Shown piece by piece: positions 17,274 through 26,618 of a stretch of 64,000 nucleotides of DNA. Where the stretch lies: the NCBI RefSeq assembly GCF_001457435.1, contig NZ_LN881717.1:319896-383895 (forward strand). The letters are read 5' to 3'. This stretch comes from Actinobaculum massiliense. Its GTDB lineage: Bacteria; Actinomycetota; Actinomycetes; Actinomycetales; Actinomycetaceae. Positions within the stretch are counted from its first letter, which is position 1; the number at the start of each line of letters is the position of its first letter. The notes beneath the pieces are model-generated. The model was not told where the DNA came from. It ran no database searches and saw nothing but the letters and a program-made list of their open reading frames with translations. Both the position numbers and the translations under genes were made by a program.

Positions 17274-17457
17274 ACCTCGCTTCCCTGCCCGCCACCGGCA
17301 ACGAATGCAGAATACGGATTCGCAACACCCCTAACAATTGCGTTTCCACAGGGTGTGGATAAATGGGATGTCTCGCGCACCGATGCGACGACCTCCTGAG
17401 ACCGGCCTCGCGGTGTGTGAACACCCGGTTTGCCCGCTTTTGGGCTAAGTTTGATCC
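17274..17457. promoter_or_regulatory. divergent intergenic region with a DnaA-box-like inverted repeat
   Basis: This region between tadA (minus) and the phosphotransferase-fold gene (plus) holds TTTCCACA-GGG-TGTGGATAA at 17343-17362. The right half is an exact consensus DnaA box (TTATCCACA on the minus strand, 17362-17354) and the left half matches its core in the opposite orientation. Promoters for both flanking genes should also lie here but are not clear to me. Confidence 0.45.
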
Positions 17458-18564
17458 GTGACTAGTTCTCCCTTGCATATCGCGGCCCTCGCAGTTGGCG
17501 CCCTGGGCATCGACGTCGTTTCAACCCGGCAACCATATTCAGAGACGGACGATTTTGCGCAGGGAGCGGTGCTCGATTCGCGCGGCAGGCACTGGATTAT
17601 CAAAGCCCCAAAGAACGCCGCGGCCGCAACGATTTTGGAAGCCGAGGCGGCACTGGCCCCGCAACTTCTGGATGCTTTGCGCGGCGGCGCCCTGCCTTTT
17701 GACATTATGCGGCCGGCCGGCTTCGTTGACCTTGAAGGTGGCGGGCGCGCGGTCGCATTCCCCGAGCCCCTGGGCCGCCCGCGGGAGTTCGTCACTTTGC
17801 CCCTCGAGCAGGTGCGCGCGCTCGGGCGCGGCTTGGCCTCGATCCATAATCTCGACACCGATGTTATTGCCCGCGCGGGCCTCCCCATGTACACGGGCCC
17901 CGAGTGGGCTGAGCGCCTGCAGGCCGAGCTATCAAAAGCCGTGCTCGAGGTGGAGATTCCCTCGATTTTGCGCCGACGCTGGGAAGCGGCCCTAAAAGAC
18001 GAGGAAATGTGGAGCTTCACTCCCACCGTGGTTCACGGGGACGTCGCACCCGAAAGCTTCCTGTGGTCCAATGGTTCACTTTCCACGGTGCTGGGCTTTG
18101 GCGAAGCGGGCGTGGGGGATCCCGCTCGCGATCTTTCGCAGCTTCTCGAGCTCGACGACGACGCGTGGTCGGTGTTTATTGAGTCCTATGAGAACACTCG
18201 CGGCCAGGAGCTCACCGACGCGGACTTCAATCGGATTGTGCTCGCCTCCGAAATGGCTATTGTGCGCTGGCTCCTCTACGGGGTGCGCACGCATAACGAA
18301 GAAATTCGCAACGACGCCGTGCAAATGCTCGGTGATCTCGCGGACCAGGTCCGTTGGGAGCCGCCGCTCGTTGCCGAAGAGACGGCAAGCCAAGTCCCTG
18401 CACCCTCGGAGCCGGCGGCGAGCGGAGCTTTCTCTGCATCAAAGCCCAGCTCCGGCAAGACACTCGATGATTCCCAGCAGAGCTCTGAGCCCGCCCAGGC
18501 GAATTCAGATGCCGCGGAGAAGGATGCGGATACCCCGCCACGAGGCGAAAGCTCAGAACAGTAA
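17458..18564 (+). CDS. aminoglycoside-phosphotransferase-fold protein, probably degenerate kinase
   Basis: This 368-residue protein has the APH/choline-kinase fold: ATP-lysine WIIKAP (K49), a following Glu (E62), and the catalytic-loop HGD at 193-195. The loop reads HGDVAPES, with Ser200 where the metal-binding Asn is normally found, and the expected acidic metal-binding motif (xDx) is GFGE at about 213-216, followed by the conserved GDPARDL. Loss of both metal ligands suggests a weak or inactive kinase. Residues 290-368 are disordered and Ser/Pro/Ala-rich. The start is GTG 17458. It converges with adnB. I have no basis for naming a substrate. Confidence 0.75.
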   Translation: MTSSPLHIAALAVGALGIDVVSTRQPYSETDDFAQGAVLDSRGRHWIIKAPKNAAAATILEAEAALAPQLLDALRGGALPFDIMRPAGFVDLEGGGRAVAFPEPLGRPREFVTLPLEQVRALGRGLASIHNLDTDVIARAGLPMYTGPEWAERLQAELSKAVLEVEIPSILRRRWEAALKDEEMWSFTPTVVHGDVAPESFLWSNGSLSTVLGFGEAGVGDPARDLSQLLELDDDAWSVFIESYENTRGQELTDADFNRIVLASEMAIVRWLLYGVRTHNEEIRNDAVQMLGDLADQVRWEPPLVAEETASQVPAPSEPAASGAFSASKPSSGKTLDDSQQSSEPAQANSDAAEKDADTPPRGESSEQ

Positions 18565-18569
18565 ACATT

Positions 18570-18611
18570 GCGGGTGGAGCGCTCAGAGCGGCGCCCCACC
18601 CGCGTAGTTTT
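18570..18611 (+). terminator. terminator after the phosphotransferase-fold gene
   Basis: gcgggtggagcgc (18570-18582) pairs with gcgccccacccgc (18591-18603) with one mismatch and is followed by gtagtttt. It lies five bases past the stop codon, between the convergent genes. Confidence 0.65.
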
Positions 18612-18625
18612 AACCGCGCAAACTC

Positions 18626-21600
18626 TTAGAAACTCAGCGGTTTACTGGAGAACTTCGCTTCCTTTAAGGCTTTGCGCAGAATCGAAACAATCTCGCTTTC
18701 CTCAAGCATGCCGGCTACAAGTTCCTGCTTTTCGGGTTTTTCTCGCAAATAAAAGAATCGGGCCCCAATATTGCCGAGCGGCTCGTTATGGATGACAGAC
18801 CAGGCGTATCGGTACACCGCGAGCTGAAGTTCCCTACTTGCCAATTGCTTCCCCGTTGGGCGCCTGCCGGACTTCCAATCGATAATCGTGATTGGAGGCT
18901 CTCCGGGAATCCCGCTGGAATCCACAACCGCGTCAATTGCACAGCGGATCACCTGGCCGTCTATGACGATCTCGACCGCCTGCTCAATCGCAATTGGCGG
19001 GCAGGTAGCCCAGCGCGAATTCTCAAAAGCGGCGAAAAGTTCATCTTCGTCCGCCGTCGAAAACTCGTCATCAACTTCGGAAAAAAGATGGGGCTCGTCA
19101 ACGTCAAGCGTGGCTTGCGCCGAGTATGATGCCGCAATTCGCGCGTGAAGCTGCGTACCCAAGCGGGCCGCGGCGCTCGGTTCTTGCGGAATGGGCCGGA
19201 GCCGATCCTTGGCATAACCTTGCGGATCGGAACTCAAGTGCACGAGATCCGTAGCGGTGAAATACGGCTGGTAGAAGGTTTTTTCGGCTTCTTCCTCGGT
19301 GGTGAGCTCCTCCACGGAGGCCTGCAGATTCGCCATATCTTCTGCACTAGGGGCGTAGTGCTCGATGGGAATCCCCCGCACAAGATCGCGCGGCCACTGT
19401 ATTCCCGCGTCCTCTCCCCAGAAATCAGGTAACGGCGGCAGAGCCGGCGGGCGCAGGATGTCCTCCGGGAAGATCTTTTCCAGCTCGTCAATCTTGTACT
19501 TTTCCTTGGCCATTACTTTCAACTCTGCCGGCCAGTGCGCAAGATCCTCGCCCGTCACCAGATCGAGCTTGCCTTCGGCCGCGGCATCCCGCACAAGCTG
19601 GAGGAAGGTCGACGCCGCCTTCACCTTGACGCCCTCCGCCGCTTCTTGCATCAGAACGGGAAGTTCGTCCTTTAACCTCTCGAGCTTCTTCACCGAGCTC
19701 GCGAGAGCCTTTTTACCTACCTGCGCTTCTTGTTTTTCAATTTCAACAATTTTCTGTTTGATCTTCTCCGGCTGCTTTTCGAGTTCCCGAACCGCTGCAG
19801 CCACATCGCCCTCGTCTCGGAATGCGTATCCCGCCAACAAAAGCTCTCTTCCCGATCGCGTGAAGGCAACGTAGGCCAAGCGGCGCTCCTCCTCACTCTC
19901 GTGGTAGCGAAGAGCATCTTTAAAGAACGCGTAGGCGTTGCCGAGCGCCACATTGCCTCCCGTTCCCGCAATCCTGAATTGCGGCAAATGCTCGCTATCA
20001 GCCCGCATTGGATAGGGAAATATTCCGGCACTCTGCGGCCAGGCGCGCGCGTTGGTTTCCTTGGCAGAGAACTCACCGCTGACGAGTTCTGGAACGACCA
20101 CGAGGTCTTTCCACTCCAGACCCTTCGCGGCGTGAATCGTCATTATTTGGACGACTCCGGGTACCACTTCCACATCCTCAGAGGCAATTGCTATATCCTC
20201 GCCGGCCTCTTCCTCGCCGCCGTGTTCGTGCGCGTCAACCGCATCGAGCCACTGCACCAACTCGCTAAGTCCCGCTCCGTCGTGTTCGTTCTGGTAATTT
20301 CGCGCCACAGATATGAACTGGTCCAGCGAGGTGCGAACCCTCTGGCCGCCCTTTGTTCGCGTCGCGGTTACTAGATCAATACCGAGGAGTTTCGCCGCGA
20401 GCGCCACCACATCTCCCAGTGGGGCGTGCACCGCCTTACGTAAGCGATCCAATACCTCCTCGAGTTGCCTCAAGCGCGACCATCCCTCGGCCGTAAACGT
20501 CGCGCGCAACGCCTCACTTCGCGAGGATGGAAGCACGGCAAGCGCCTCGATGAGGTTGGATTCATCGCGGGCCGAGAGCTTCTTTTCTTTCTCTTCCGTA
20601 TCCGTCCACTTCGAAATTGAAAACTGGGCGTATTGCCTTGCCCAGTTTCCGAGGGCGCGCATATCTTCCACGCCAATGTTCCAGTGCACGAGCAAACGCA
20701 CCAATAAATCAACCCGACGCGGATCAGCCACCACACCGAGCGCGGCCCGGAGCGTTACGATTTCTGGCCGTTCAACGAGGGAGTCACCCCCAACAGTTTC
20801 ATATCGAATCGTTTTCCCCGTGGGATCCGCGCTCCTGAGGGCCCGAATCACCGCGTCAAAGTAGCGACGTTTCCGGCACAGCACCACAATTTCAGCCGGG
20901 CCGCGTTCTTCTTTACCCGCCGCCTTACGTGCCAGATTCTCCTTTTCAACTGCCTTGATGGTCTCGAGGATCTTCCAGGCAATGGCGCGATAGGAATCTT
21001 CCCGCATCAGCGGCCGCACCTCGGTCACTCGCCCGGTCATGGCTTCCACGTTCCCGTTCTTATCCTTCTTCGCCGGCCGAGGTTTAAGTTCGACGACGTC
21101 GACGCTGTGCGGCAAGAACGACTTATCAAGCCGTGGAATCTCTTCGTTTCGTAGCGGCGCGATCTGCCCCGGTATTGCGGTGACGGCATCTGGCGTCAGT
21201 AGTCCCACCTGAGCTAGAGATTTCCTTTCTTCCAGCACGGCATCGCGGTAGTAGTCCGGGTCATAGTCGGGGGCCGGGCCGGTGTGGAATCGCATATCAT
21301 CAAGGGGCTGGGCAACCGCGTTCCCGGCCGCGAGGACGGCCAAATCGTTTCGGAAGGCGGTTGAAAGAGTCAATCGCTCCACGTCGCGTTCGCCACCGCC
21401 AGATGCTCTCGCGTACCGATCAAGTGCCTCCCTAGTGAGATTCTCGAAGTCCTTTAAGGCGGCGGCGCTTGCCCCTCGCCACCCGTAAATAGCCTGGTTA
21501 GGATCTCCCACCGCGGTGATGGATCTAAAACCCTCAAAATGTGCGGTGAGCGCGGTCATAAGGAAATTAGCTTGCGTCACCGAGGTGTCTTGGTACTCGT

Positions 21601-22582
21601 CGAGGAGAACGAGTTTGTACCGCGAGGTCAATTCGTGGGCAATTTCCGGGAAGTCAGCGACGATCTGGAAAGCGGTCGCCACCTGGTCGGCAAATTCGCT
21701 CACCTTCAGCTCTCGCTTCCGCTGGAAATAGCGCTCGACAATCTCAAGAAGGGCCAGCTGCTTACGGCGCGTTTCTTCGCTCTTCTTGAGCTGCAACCAA
21801 CCGTTATCAGATGCTCTCCGATGCCTCTTCAGCGAAGCCTTGAACCTAATCTCATGTTCCTTTGCAAACTCAAAAGCCGCGCTTTCTTCGGCGATGAAAT
21901 CGCCAACTTTCGAGACGCCATCCGCTTCGAAACTCAGGCCGTTGTCAATAATGGCGCTTGCCAGGGCAAGGGCGCTTTCGGTCGCGCTTCGAGGCGTCAT
22001 ATCACCGAGATTCTCCGCGAGGGAATTCGCGGGGGTTTCCGCCACGACCTCGCTCATAATCTGGAAACGCTCCGCATCCGTGATAAGACGCGTCATCGGG
22101 TCCACGCCCACCAAAATTCCGTACGTGGAGGCGATTTCCGCCGCGAAGGCATTGTAGGTAGAAATTGTTGGTTGCTTGAGAGTGCCGGAAAAACCGCCGC
22201 GCTCAGCACCTAGCGAAGGCAGATAGACCAGGGATTGCGCCACTTGGTTGGCGAGGTTGCCCGCGGCTTTGCGAGTGAAGGTTAAACCCAGAACCTCGCC
22301 CGGCTCGACGTTTCCGCGTGCCACATGATAGGCAATGCGTTGCGTCATGGTGGTGGTCTTTCCTGAACCTGCACCCGCAATCACCAAAATTGCGGGGCTA
22401 TCAGAAACGATGACCTTTCTCTGCTCCTCGGTGGGGAACCGATACGCAGCCCGAGCCGCAGCATCACGTTGGTTCGGCGAGGGCACGGGCCGGCCCTTAG
22501 CTATGATTTTCCACAACGTTTCGTCCTCGGAGGCTCGGCGCCCGTCATTATCAGTAGCCGCCATACTTTCCTGATATTCCAT
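18626..22582 (-). CDS. adnB: AdnB-like UvrD-family helicase-nuclease
   Basis: Lead-motor subunit of the AdnAB complex, which resects DNA double-strand breaks. The 1318-residue protein has a UvrD-type motor: Walker A AGAGSGKTTTM (about residues 69-79), FTRKAA, motif II LLDEYQDTS, GDPNQAIYGWRGA and TIHAAKGLEWKDLVVV. A C-terminal RecB-type PD-(D/E)xK nuclease follows, with IIDWKSG (Asp near 1235) and QLAVYRYAW. It is about 200 residues longer than mycobacterial AdnB, partly from a charged coiled-coil-rich insertion (ELEKQPEKIKQKIVEIEKQ and after). Start ATG 22582 overlaps the adnA stop (TAATG). Assignment by domain order and pairing with adnA. Confidence 0.88.
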   Translation of the reverse strand: MEYQESMAATDNDGRRASEDETLWKIIAKGRPVPSPNQRDAAARAAYRFPTEEQRKVIVSDSPAILVIAGAGSGKTTTMTQRIAYHVARGNVEPGEVLGLTFTRKAAGNLANQVAQSLVYLPSLGAERGGFSGTLKQPTISTYNAFAAEIASTYGILVGVDPMTRLITDAERFQIMSEVVAETPANSLAENLGDMTPRSATESALALASAIIDNGLSFEADGVSKVGDFIAEESAAFEFAKEHEIRFKASLKRHRRASDNGWLQLKKSEETRRKQLALLEIVERYFQRKRELKVSEFADQVATAFQIVADFPEIAHELTSRYKLVLLDEYQDTSVTQANFLMTALTAHFEGFRSITAVGDPNQAIYGWRGASAAALKDFENLTREALDRYARASGGGERDVERLTLSTAFRNDLAVLAAGNAVAQPLDDMRFHTGPAPDYDPDYYRDAVLEERKSLAQVGLLTPDAVTAIPGQIAPLRNEEIPRLDKSFLPHSVDVVELKPRPAKKDKNGNVEAMTGRVTEVRPLMREDSYRAIAWKILETIKAVEKENLARKAAGKEERGPAEIVVLCRKRRYFDAVIRALRSADPTGKTIRYETVGGDSLVERPEIVTLRAALGVVADPRRVDLLVRLLVHWNIGVEDMRALGNWARQYAQFSISKWTDTEEKEKKLSARDESNLIEALAVLPSSRSEALRATFTAEGWSRLRQLEEVLDRLRKAVHAPLGDVVALAAKLLGIDLVTATRTKGGQRVRTSLDQFISVARNYQNEHDGAGLSELVQWLDAVDAHEHGGEEEAGEDIAIASEDVEVVPGVVQIMTIHAAKGLEWKDLVVVPELVSGEFSAKETNARAWPQSAGIFPYPMRADSEHLPQFRIAGTGGNVALGNAYAFFKDALRYHESEEERRLAYVAFTRSGRELLLAGYAFRDEGDVAAAVRELEKQPEKIKQKIVEIEKQEAQVGKKALASSVKKLERLKDELPVLMQEAAEGVKVKAASTFLQLVRDAAAEGKLDLVTGEDLAHWPAELKVMAKEKYKIDELEKIFPEDILRPPALPPLPDFWGEDAGIQWPRDLVRGIPIEHYAPSAEDMANLQASVEELTTEEEAEKTFYQPYFTATDLVHLSSDPQGYAKDRLRPIPQEPSAAARLGTQLHARIAASYSAQATLDVDEPHLFSEVDDEFSTADEDELFAAFENSRWATCPPIAIEQAVEIVIDGQVIRCAIDAVVDSSGIPGEPPITIIDWKSGRRPTGKQLASRELQLAVYRYAWSVIHNEPLGNIGARFFYLREKPEKQELVAGMLEESEIVSILRKALKEAKFSSKPLSF

Positions 22583-25500
22583 TACGAAAAAAGTCTTCCC
22601 TCGTCGGTCAGCGGGCTAATGAAACGAAGCACGCCTTTGCTATGGTCTTCTTCCTCGCGCACGGGCACATACGTCTCGCGCTTCAGTTTTGCGGCAATAG
22701 AAATCCGCTCTTCGGCACGCTTGAGTGCATTCTCATCCAATGGATCCTGCTCGCGAGTGAAAATCTTGCCTTCTCGATCGGTATAGCGCGGATAAACAAG
22801 ACGCGCCCCGCCTAGAGTTTTCCCGGCTTGTTTCAGTAGCCACTGATAGATCTGCATCTGTGGGTTGTCAGCTGCCGCTTCCGCCGTCGGTCGGGTCTTC
22901 CCCGTCTTGATATCAACAACTTCCGTCGATCCACCTTCGGTTAGTCGCCGATCGATTTTCCCGAAAACCTTGCAATAACTCCCTGCGGGCCCGTCTGCAT
23001 CAAGCGGCACCTCGGTTTGCACTTCGAGACCGGATTTTCCGTAATCGTCTTGAAGCATGTTTTGCAAGACACCAACCATGCCCTCCGCGATTTTAAAGTC
23101 ATGCTCCTCGAAATATCCCTCCGGATCTTTTGGCCAAAGCTCCTTTAGACGCGCCTCCATCGAGGTGAGATCGGGATTATTCGAAAAATCCTGGGCAATC
23201 GAGTGAATGATGGTGCCTAGGTGTGCCGCTCGTAAGTCCGTCTCGGAGCGCGCACCAATTTCCGAGATGAAGCCGCCCAGTGGCGATTCGAGAAGGCCTT
23301 CCACCGCCGATGGGCTGACGCTGACTTTTGCGAGAGGCGCATCTCCGGTGCCTGATTCCCCAGCGCCCTGTTTTCCGTCGCTTGGTTCCACCGTGCGCGG
23401 TTTTCCGTCGCTTGGTTCCACCGTGCGCGGTTTTCCGTCGCGCGGTGCTACGCCCTCCGATTTACCGGCGCCCGCAGTGGTGTCCAGTGAATCAAACCAG
23501 AAGCTCTCTTCTGCTTCCCGAACGTGTGCTTCCCGAAGTCGTTCAAGATTTGCCCGACTCGCCTCCACCGATGCATCTGCGCGTCGCGCGGATTTGGCTT
23601 CGCCGGCGGGAAAAATCGCCGCTGCCGATCCGCCCCGAGACTCGCTACGCGGTACCAATTCCGATTCTTCTCCACTCACCTCTGCAATGATCCTACGCAG
23701 AAGCGCCACGGTAGCCGTTGCATCCAACGTGCGTTGCCCGTGTGGCTGATCCACCACGGGCACGCTACCCAGGGGTCGCGTGAGACCCCACTCGTCGGAG
23801 TTGAGATCCCGCCCGCGTACGTGGGGCCGGCGGTTTTCCTCCCCCGCCACGGCGGCGCGTTGCCCGGTTACGCCCGCGGCTGGGCCAATGGGCGCCGGAG
23901 CAGAAGCTCCCGCCCCGCGAGTAGAAAATCCGAGAACCGGGAAAAAACGAGATGCGTGGTCGGATTCATTTTCAACCGCGGTGACGAGCACAGATTCGCT
24001 CGCCCTAGAAACCGCAAAGTAAAGCTGACGCAGTTCATCGTCAAGCACATCATCCACTTCCGACGCCGGCGCCACCGCGGATTGATTCTCCGGGATTCGC
24101 CCGGTGACGATCTTGGCCAGCAAATCGGTGCCCGTAAAGGCATCACGCGGCCGAAGATTTGGCCACGCACCCTCATTGAGCCGCGGAATAACCACGTGCT
24201 TCCACTCCCGGCCCTGGGCTGATGACGGAGTGCTGAGAGCCACGGCGTCGGTGGTAACACCCAGACGGGCAATGGAATCTTCCGGAAGGTCCTGCGATTC
24301 CACCTCGTCAAGCAGTCGCTCGATTCGAGTATTTGGGTCGCGGTCTGTAAGTCGCTGCGCGATTCTAAAGAGCCGAATGATCGCATCCAAGTTTTCATTC
24401 GCTGATTCGGCCTCAATACCGCCCTGTAAAGCCTCAGCCCGCCAGGCTTCAGCTCTTTTCGCGCTGTCCCACGCCGTCCAGAGCACCCGTTCGGCGCTCA
24501 TATTCTGATCTTCCCCACACTGTCGGATCTGCGCGAGGATCTTCGCCACTCGTAACATCTCCGGAACGATCTCTGTTTCCTCGCCCAGCGAGCGACTACC
24601 CAACAGAACTTCCCGCCGCAGGTCAGATTCAGGAGTATGTTCGCCGCGATTCAGGGCCCAGGCACGTAATCTGCGTCCTTCGCGTTTTATGGTCAAGGGG
24701 TCCACCCCAAGAACTGGTGAGCGTAAGAGGGCCTCAAAATCCACCTCTGCCGCATCAACGAATTGGTTCTCTCCACTACTGAAAGCTGCGCGAACAAGCT
24801 CTAGAAGGGATGCCACCGCGGGGTTAGCGCGCAACGGAAGATTCGATCCGATTTGCTGCATGGGAATTCCGCGCCGCACCAGGGCATCGCGTATTGCCTC
24901 GTGACTCGCCCGCGACCGCGTAATAATCGCGATGTCGGAGTACTGGCAACCTTCCGTTCGATGCAAAGTTTCCACGTAGGAAGCGAGGTAGGCGTTCTCT
25001 TCTTCCTCATGTCTAAAGCTCGCGCCGCGTAGTTTTCCACGCGTGGCTGAAGCATCCGATTCGGTGTTGCGGGAAACGCTCGGGGCACCACCCGCAGCCT
25101 TCTCACCCTGCCCGCTGCCCACAACGGCTTGGCGCTGGCGAAATGTGCCGCCCGAAACCTTCAGGGCACTGGCAAGGCGCTGTTGCACCGCGAGAAGGCG
25201 GCCCCCGCTTCGACACTGTTGACGCAAGTAAACCGGTTCCAGGCCCAAGCCCCCGAACTCTTTCGCCTTCGTGAGGTCACCCGGCAGGGAGGAGACCGCA
25301 CCGCGGAAACCTTCAACGCACGAATCGGGATCCCCGGCGGTAATGATGCGGGCGCCGTCGCGCATGAGTTGGCGTAGCAGAAAAATAATTGAGCGCGGCG
25401 CGTTTTGCACGTCGTCAACGATGATGACGTCCCAACGCGGGCGTTCTGGCCGGCCGCCCTGGTAGCGCGACGATGCCCGCACATTGCTCTCCCAGTGGGC

Positions 25501-26187
25501 GAGATTGTCGGATGCCGTCAGCACAAGCTGAGCGTGATCCAATCGATCTGGGGCATCCGATTGCCCTCCAGAATCAGACATCTCTGACACCGTGGCGTAT
25601 AGTTCCATAATCTGCGCAACCGCTTTCCACATCTGCGCATGTAAAGGAGAGACATTCTCTCGACCGGCAAGATCGCGTAGTTCACGCGGGGAAATCCCTA
25701 GTTCACGCGCGCGCGTCATGAGGTTGCGTATCTGTTCCTGGAAACCGGGTAGCGCGCGGATTTCCGCACTCACAAAGGCGGGGAAGCTAATCTCTTCGCC
25801 AGCTACCGATAAGATTTCCCGGAGCCGAGCGGCCTCATCCGGCCCGGAAATTAGCTCCGGATCCCGCCTACCCACGGCCTGTGCGTACATTTGGACAAGT
25901 GAGTAAGCAAACGCCGTCAAGCTCTGCACCGAGAGCAACTCGCTACGGTAGCCGAGGCGTGCCGTCACCAAATTCCGCAACAGGGAAGCCGATTCCCGAT
26001 CCTGGGTAATCACGGCGACTCGGCGCTGTTCTTCTTCCGCGGCAATAGCCAACTGCGTAAGGAGGTACGTTTTCCCGGTGCCCGCCGCTCCAATAATGCT
26101 GGCGTTTTTCCGCTGTGCTAGTGCAAACGCCGCCGCCTGCGACTCGTCTAGATGCGCGAGCTGGCCCCCTGCCCGGTTAGCGTCCAC
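22582..26187 (-). CDS. adnA: AdnA-like helicase-nuclease
   Basis: Partner subunit of AdnAB, 1201 residues. It has an N-terminal motor with Walker A GAAGTGKTYLL (about 34-44), motif II VIIVDDVQN, AGDPDSCVEGFRGA and QQCRSGGRL, and a C-terminal nuclease with VVDIKTGK (Asp near 1092) and QMQIYQWL. The C-terminus (LKRETYVPVREEEDHSKGVL to the end) contains no cysteine, whereas AdnA/AddB nucleases usually hold an Fe-S cluster with three Cys there. A low-complexity linker (about 900-965) carries a 10-residue repeat PRTVEPSDGK. Start GTG 26187 has gggagga upstream. It is translationally coupled to adnB. Confidence 0.88.
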   Translation of the reverse strand: MDANRAGGQLAHLDESQAAAFALAQRKNASIIGAAGTGKTYLLTQLAIAAEEEQRRVAVITQDRESASLLRNLVTARLGYRSELLSVQSLTAFAYSLVQMYAQAVGRRDPELISGPDEAARLREILSVAGEEISFPAFVSAEIRALPGFQEQIRNLMTRARELGISPRELRDLAGRENVSPLHAQMWKAVAQIMELYATVSEMSDSGGQSDAPDRLDHAQLVLTASDNLAHWESNVRASSRYQGGRPERPRWDVIIVDDVQNAPRSIIFLLRQLMRDGARIITAGDPDSCVEGFRGAVSSLPGDLTKAKEFGGLGLEPVYLRQQCRSGGRLLAVQQRLASALKVSGGTFRQRQAVVGSGQGEKAAGGAPSVSRNTESDASATRGKLRGASFRHEEEENAYLASYVETLHRTEGCQYSDIAIITRSRASHEAIRDALVRRGIPMQQIGSNLPLRANPAVASLLELVRAAFSSGENQFVDAAEVDFEALLRSPVLGVDPLTIKREGRRLRAWALNRGEHTPESDLRREVLLGSRSLGEETEIVPEMLRVAKILAQIRQCGEDQNMSAERVLWTAWDSAKRAEAWRAEALQGGIEAESANENLDAIIRLFRIAQRLTDRDPNTRIERLLDEVESQDLPEDSIARLGVTTDAVALSTPSSAQGREWKHVVIPRLNEGAWPNLRPRDAFTGTDLLAKIVTGRIPENQSAVAPASEVDDVLDDELRQLYFAVSRASESVLVTAVENESDHASRFFPVLGFSTRGAGASAPAPIGPAAGVTGQRAAVAGEENRRPHVRGRDLNSDEWGLTRPLGSVPVVDQPHGQRTLDATATVALLRRIIAEVSGEESELVPRSESRGGSAAAIFPAGEAKSARRADASVEASRANLERLREAHVREAEESFWFDSLDTTAGAGKSEGVAPRDGKPRTVEPSDGKPRTVEPSDGKQGAGESGTGDAPLAKVSVSPSAVEGLLESPLGGFISEIGARSETDLRAAHLGTIIHSIAQDFSNNPDLTSMEARLKELWPKDPEGYFEEHDFKIAEGMVGVLQNMLQDDYGKSGLEVQTEVPLDADGPAGSYCKVFGKIDRRLTEGGSTEVVDIKTGKTRPTAEAAADNPQMQIYQWLLKQAGKTLGGARLVYPRYTDREGKIFTREQDPLDENALKRAEERISIAAKLKRETYVPVREEEDHSKGVLRFISPLTDEGRLFS
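23371..23448. repeat. 30-bp tandem repeat in the adnA linker
   Basis: The unit beginning ttttccgtcgcttggttcca is repeated exactly at 23371-23400 and 23401-23430, followed by a partial diverged copy. On the minus strand it encodes repeated PRTVEPSDGK in a disordered linker between the motor and nuclease domains. Confidence 0.9.
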
Positions 26188-26618
26188 CTCGTCCTCCCGC
26201 GTTCACTCAAAATCTCCGTTAATTCCAGCCTGCCGAATGGCCGGAAAATCGGCCCGCCACCGGCAATTGCCGGTCTGCCTCGGCGTCGGTATAAGGATAG
26301 CCTTCACCTCCGACACACTTTTGGGTGCATTGCTTTCGGGTTTCGGCGTCACGTTGGTTGACCGTTTATTTTGAAGAGGAGTCGAGTTTGGCTTCCCGCG
26401 AGGGTTTTAGTTCCGGATACGATAGGGAACGGTTCAGCGATTGGTGAAGGGATTTGCAACCCGGCGCTTTCCTGTCAAAGATTTCCCACGAACGATCTCG
26501 GCATGGTCCGAATCTCGTAGGAACGCAGATTCATATCGGTTCCGTTTCGGAGTAGCTACCGTTTCGGAGCAGCTACCGATTCCGAAGACATAACCGTTTC
26601 CGAACACTTGGAGGAGCA
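26188..26618. promoter_or_regulatory. divergent control region between adnA and the DUF3107 gene
   Basis: This 431-base gap has no gene I can support. It holds a perfect 16-bp palindrome, accggcaattgccggt (26259-26274), near the adnA side, and a short tandem repeat on the other side: gtttcggagtagctacc then gtttcggagcagctacc (about 26543-26578), followed by related gattccgaag and gtttccgaac. These may be regulator sites or recent duplications. The ribosome binding site GGAGGAG (26609-26615) precedes the DUF3107 start. Confidence 0.4.
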
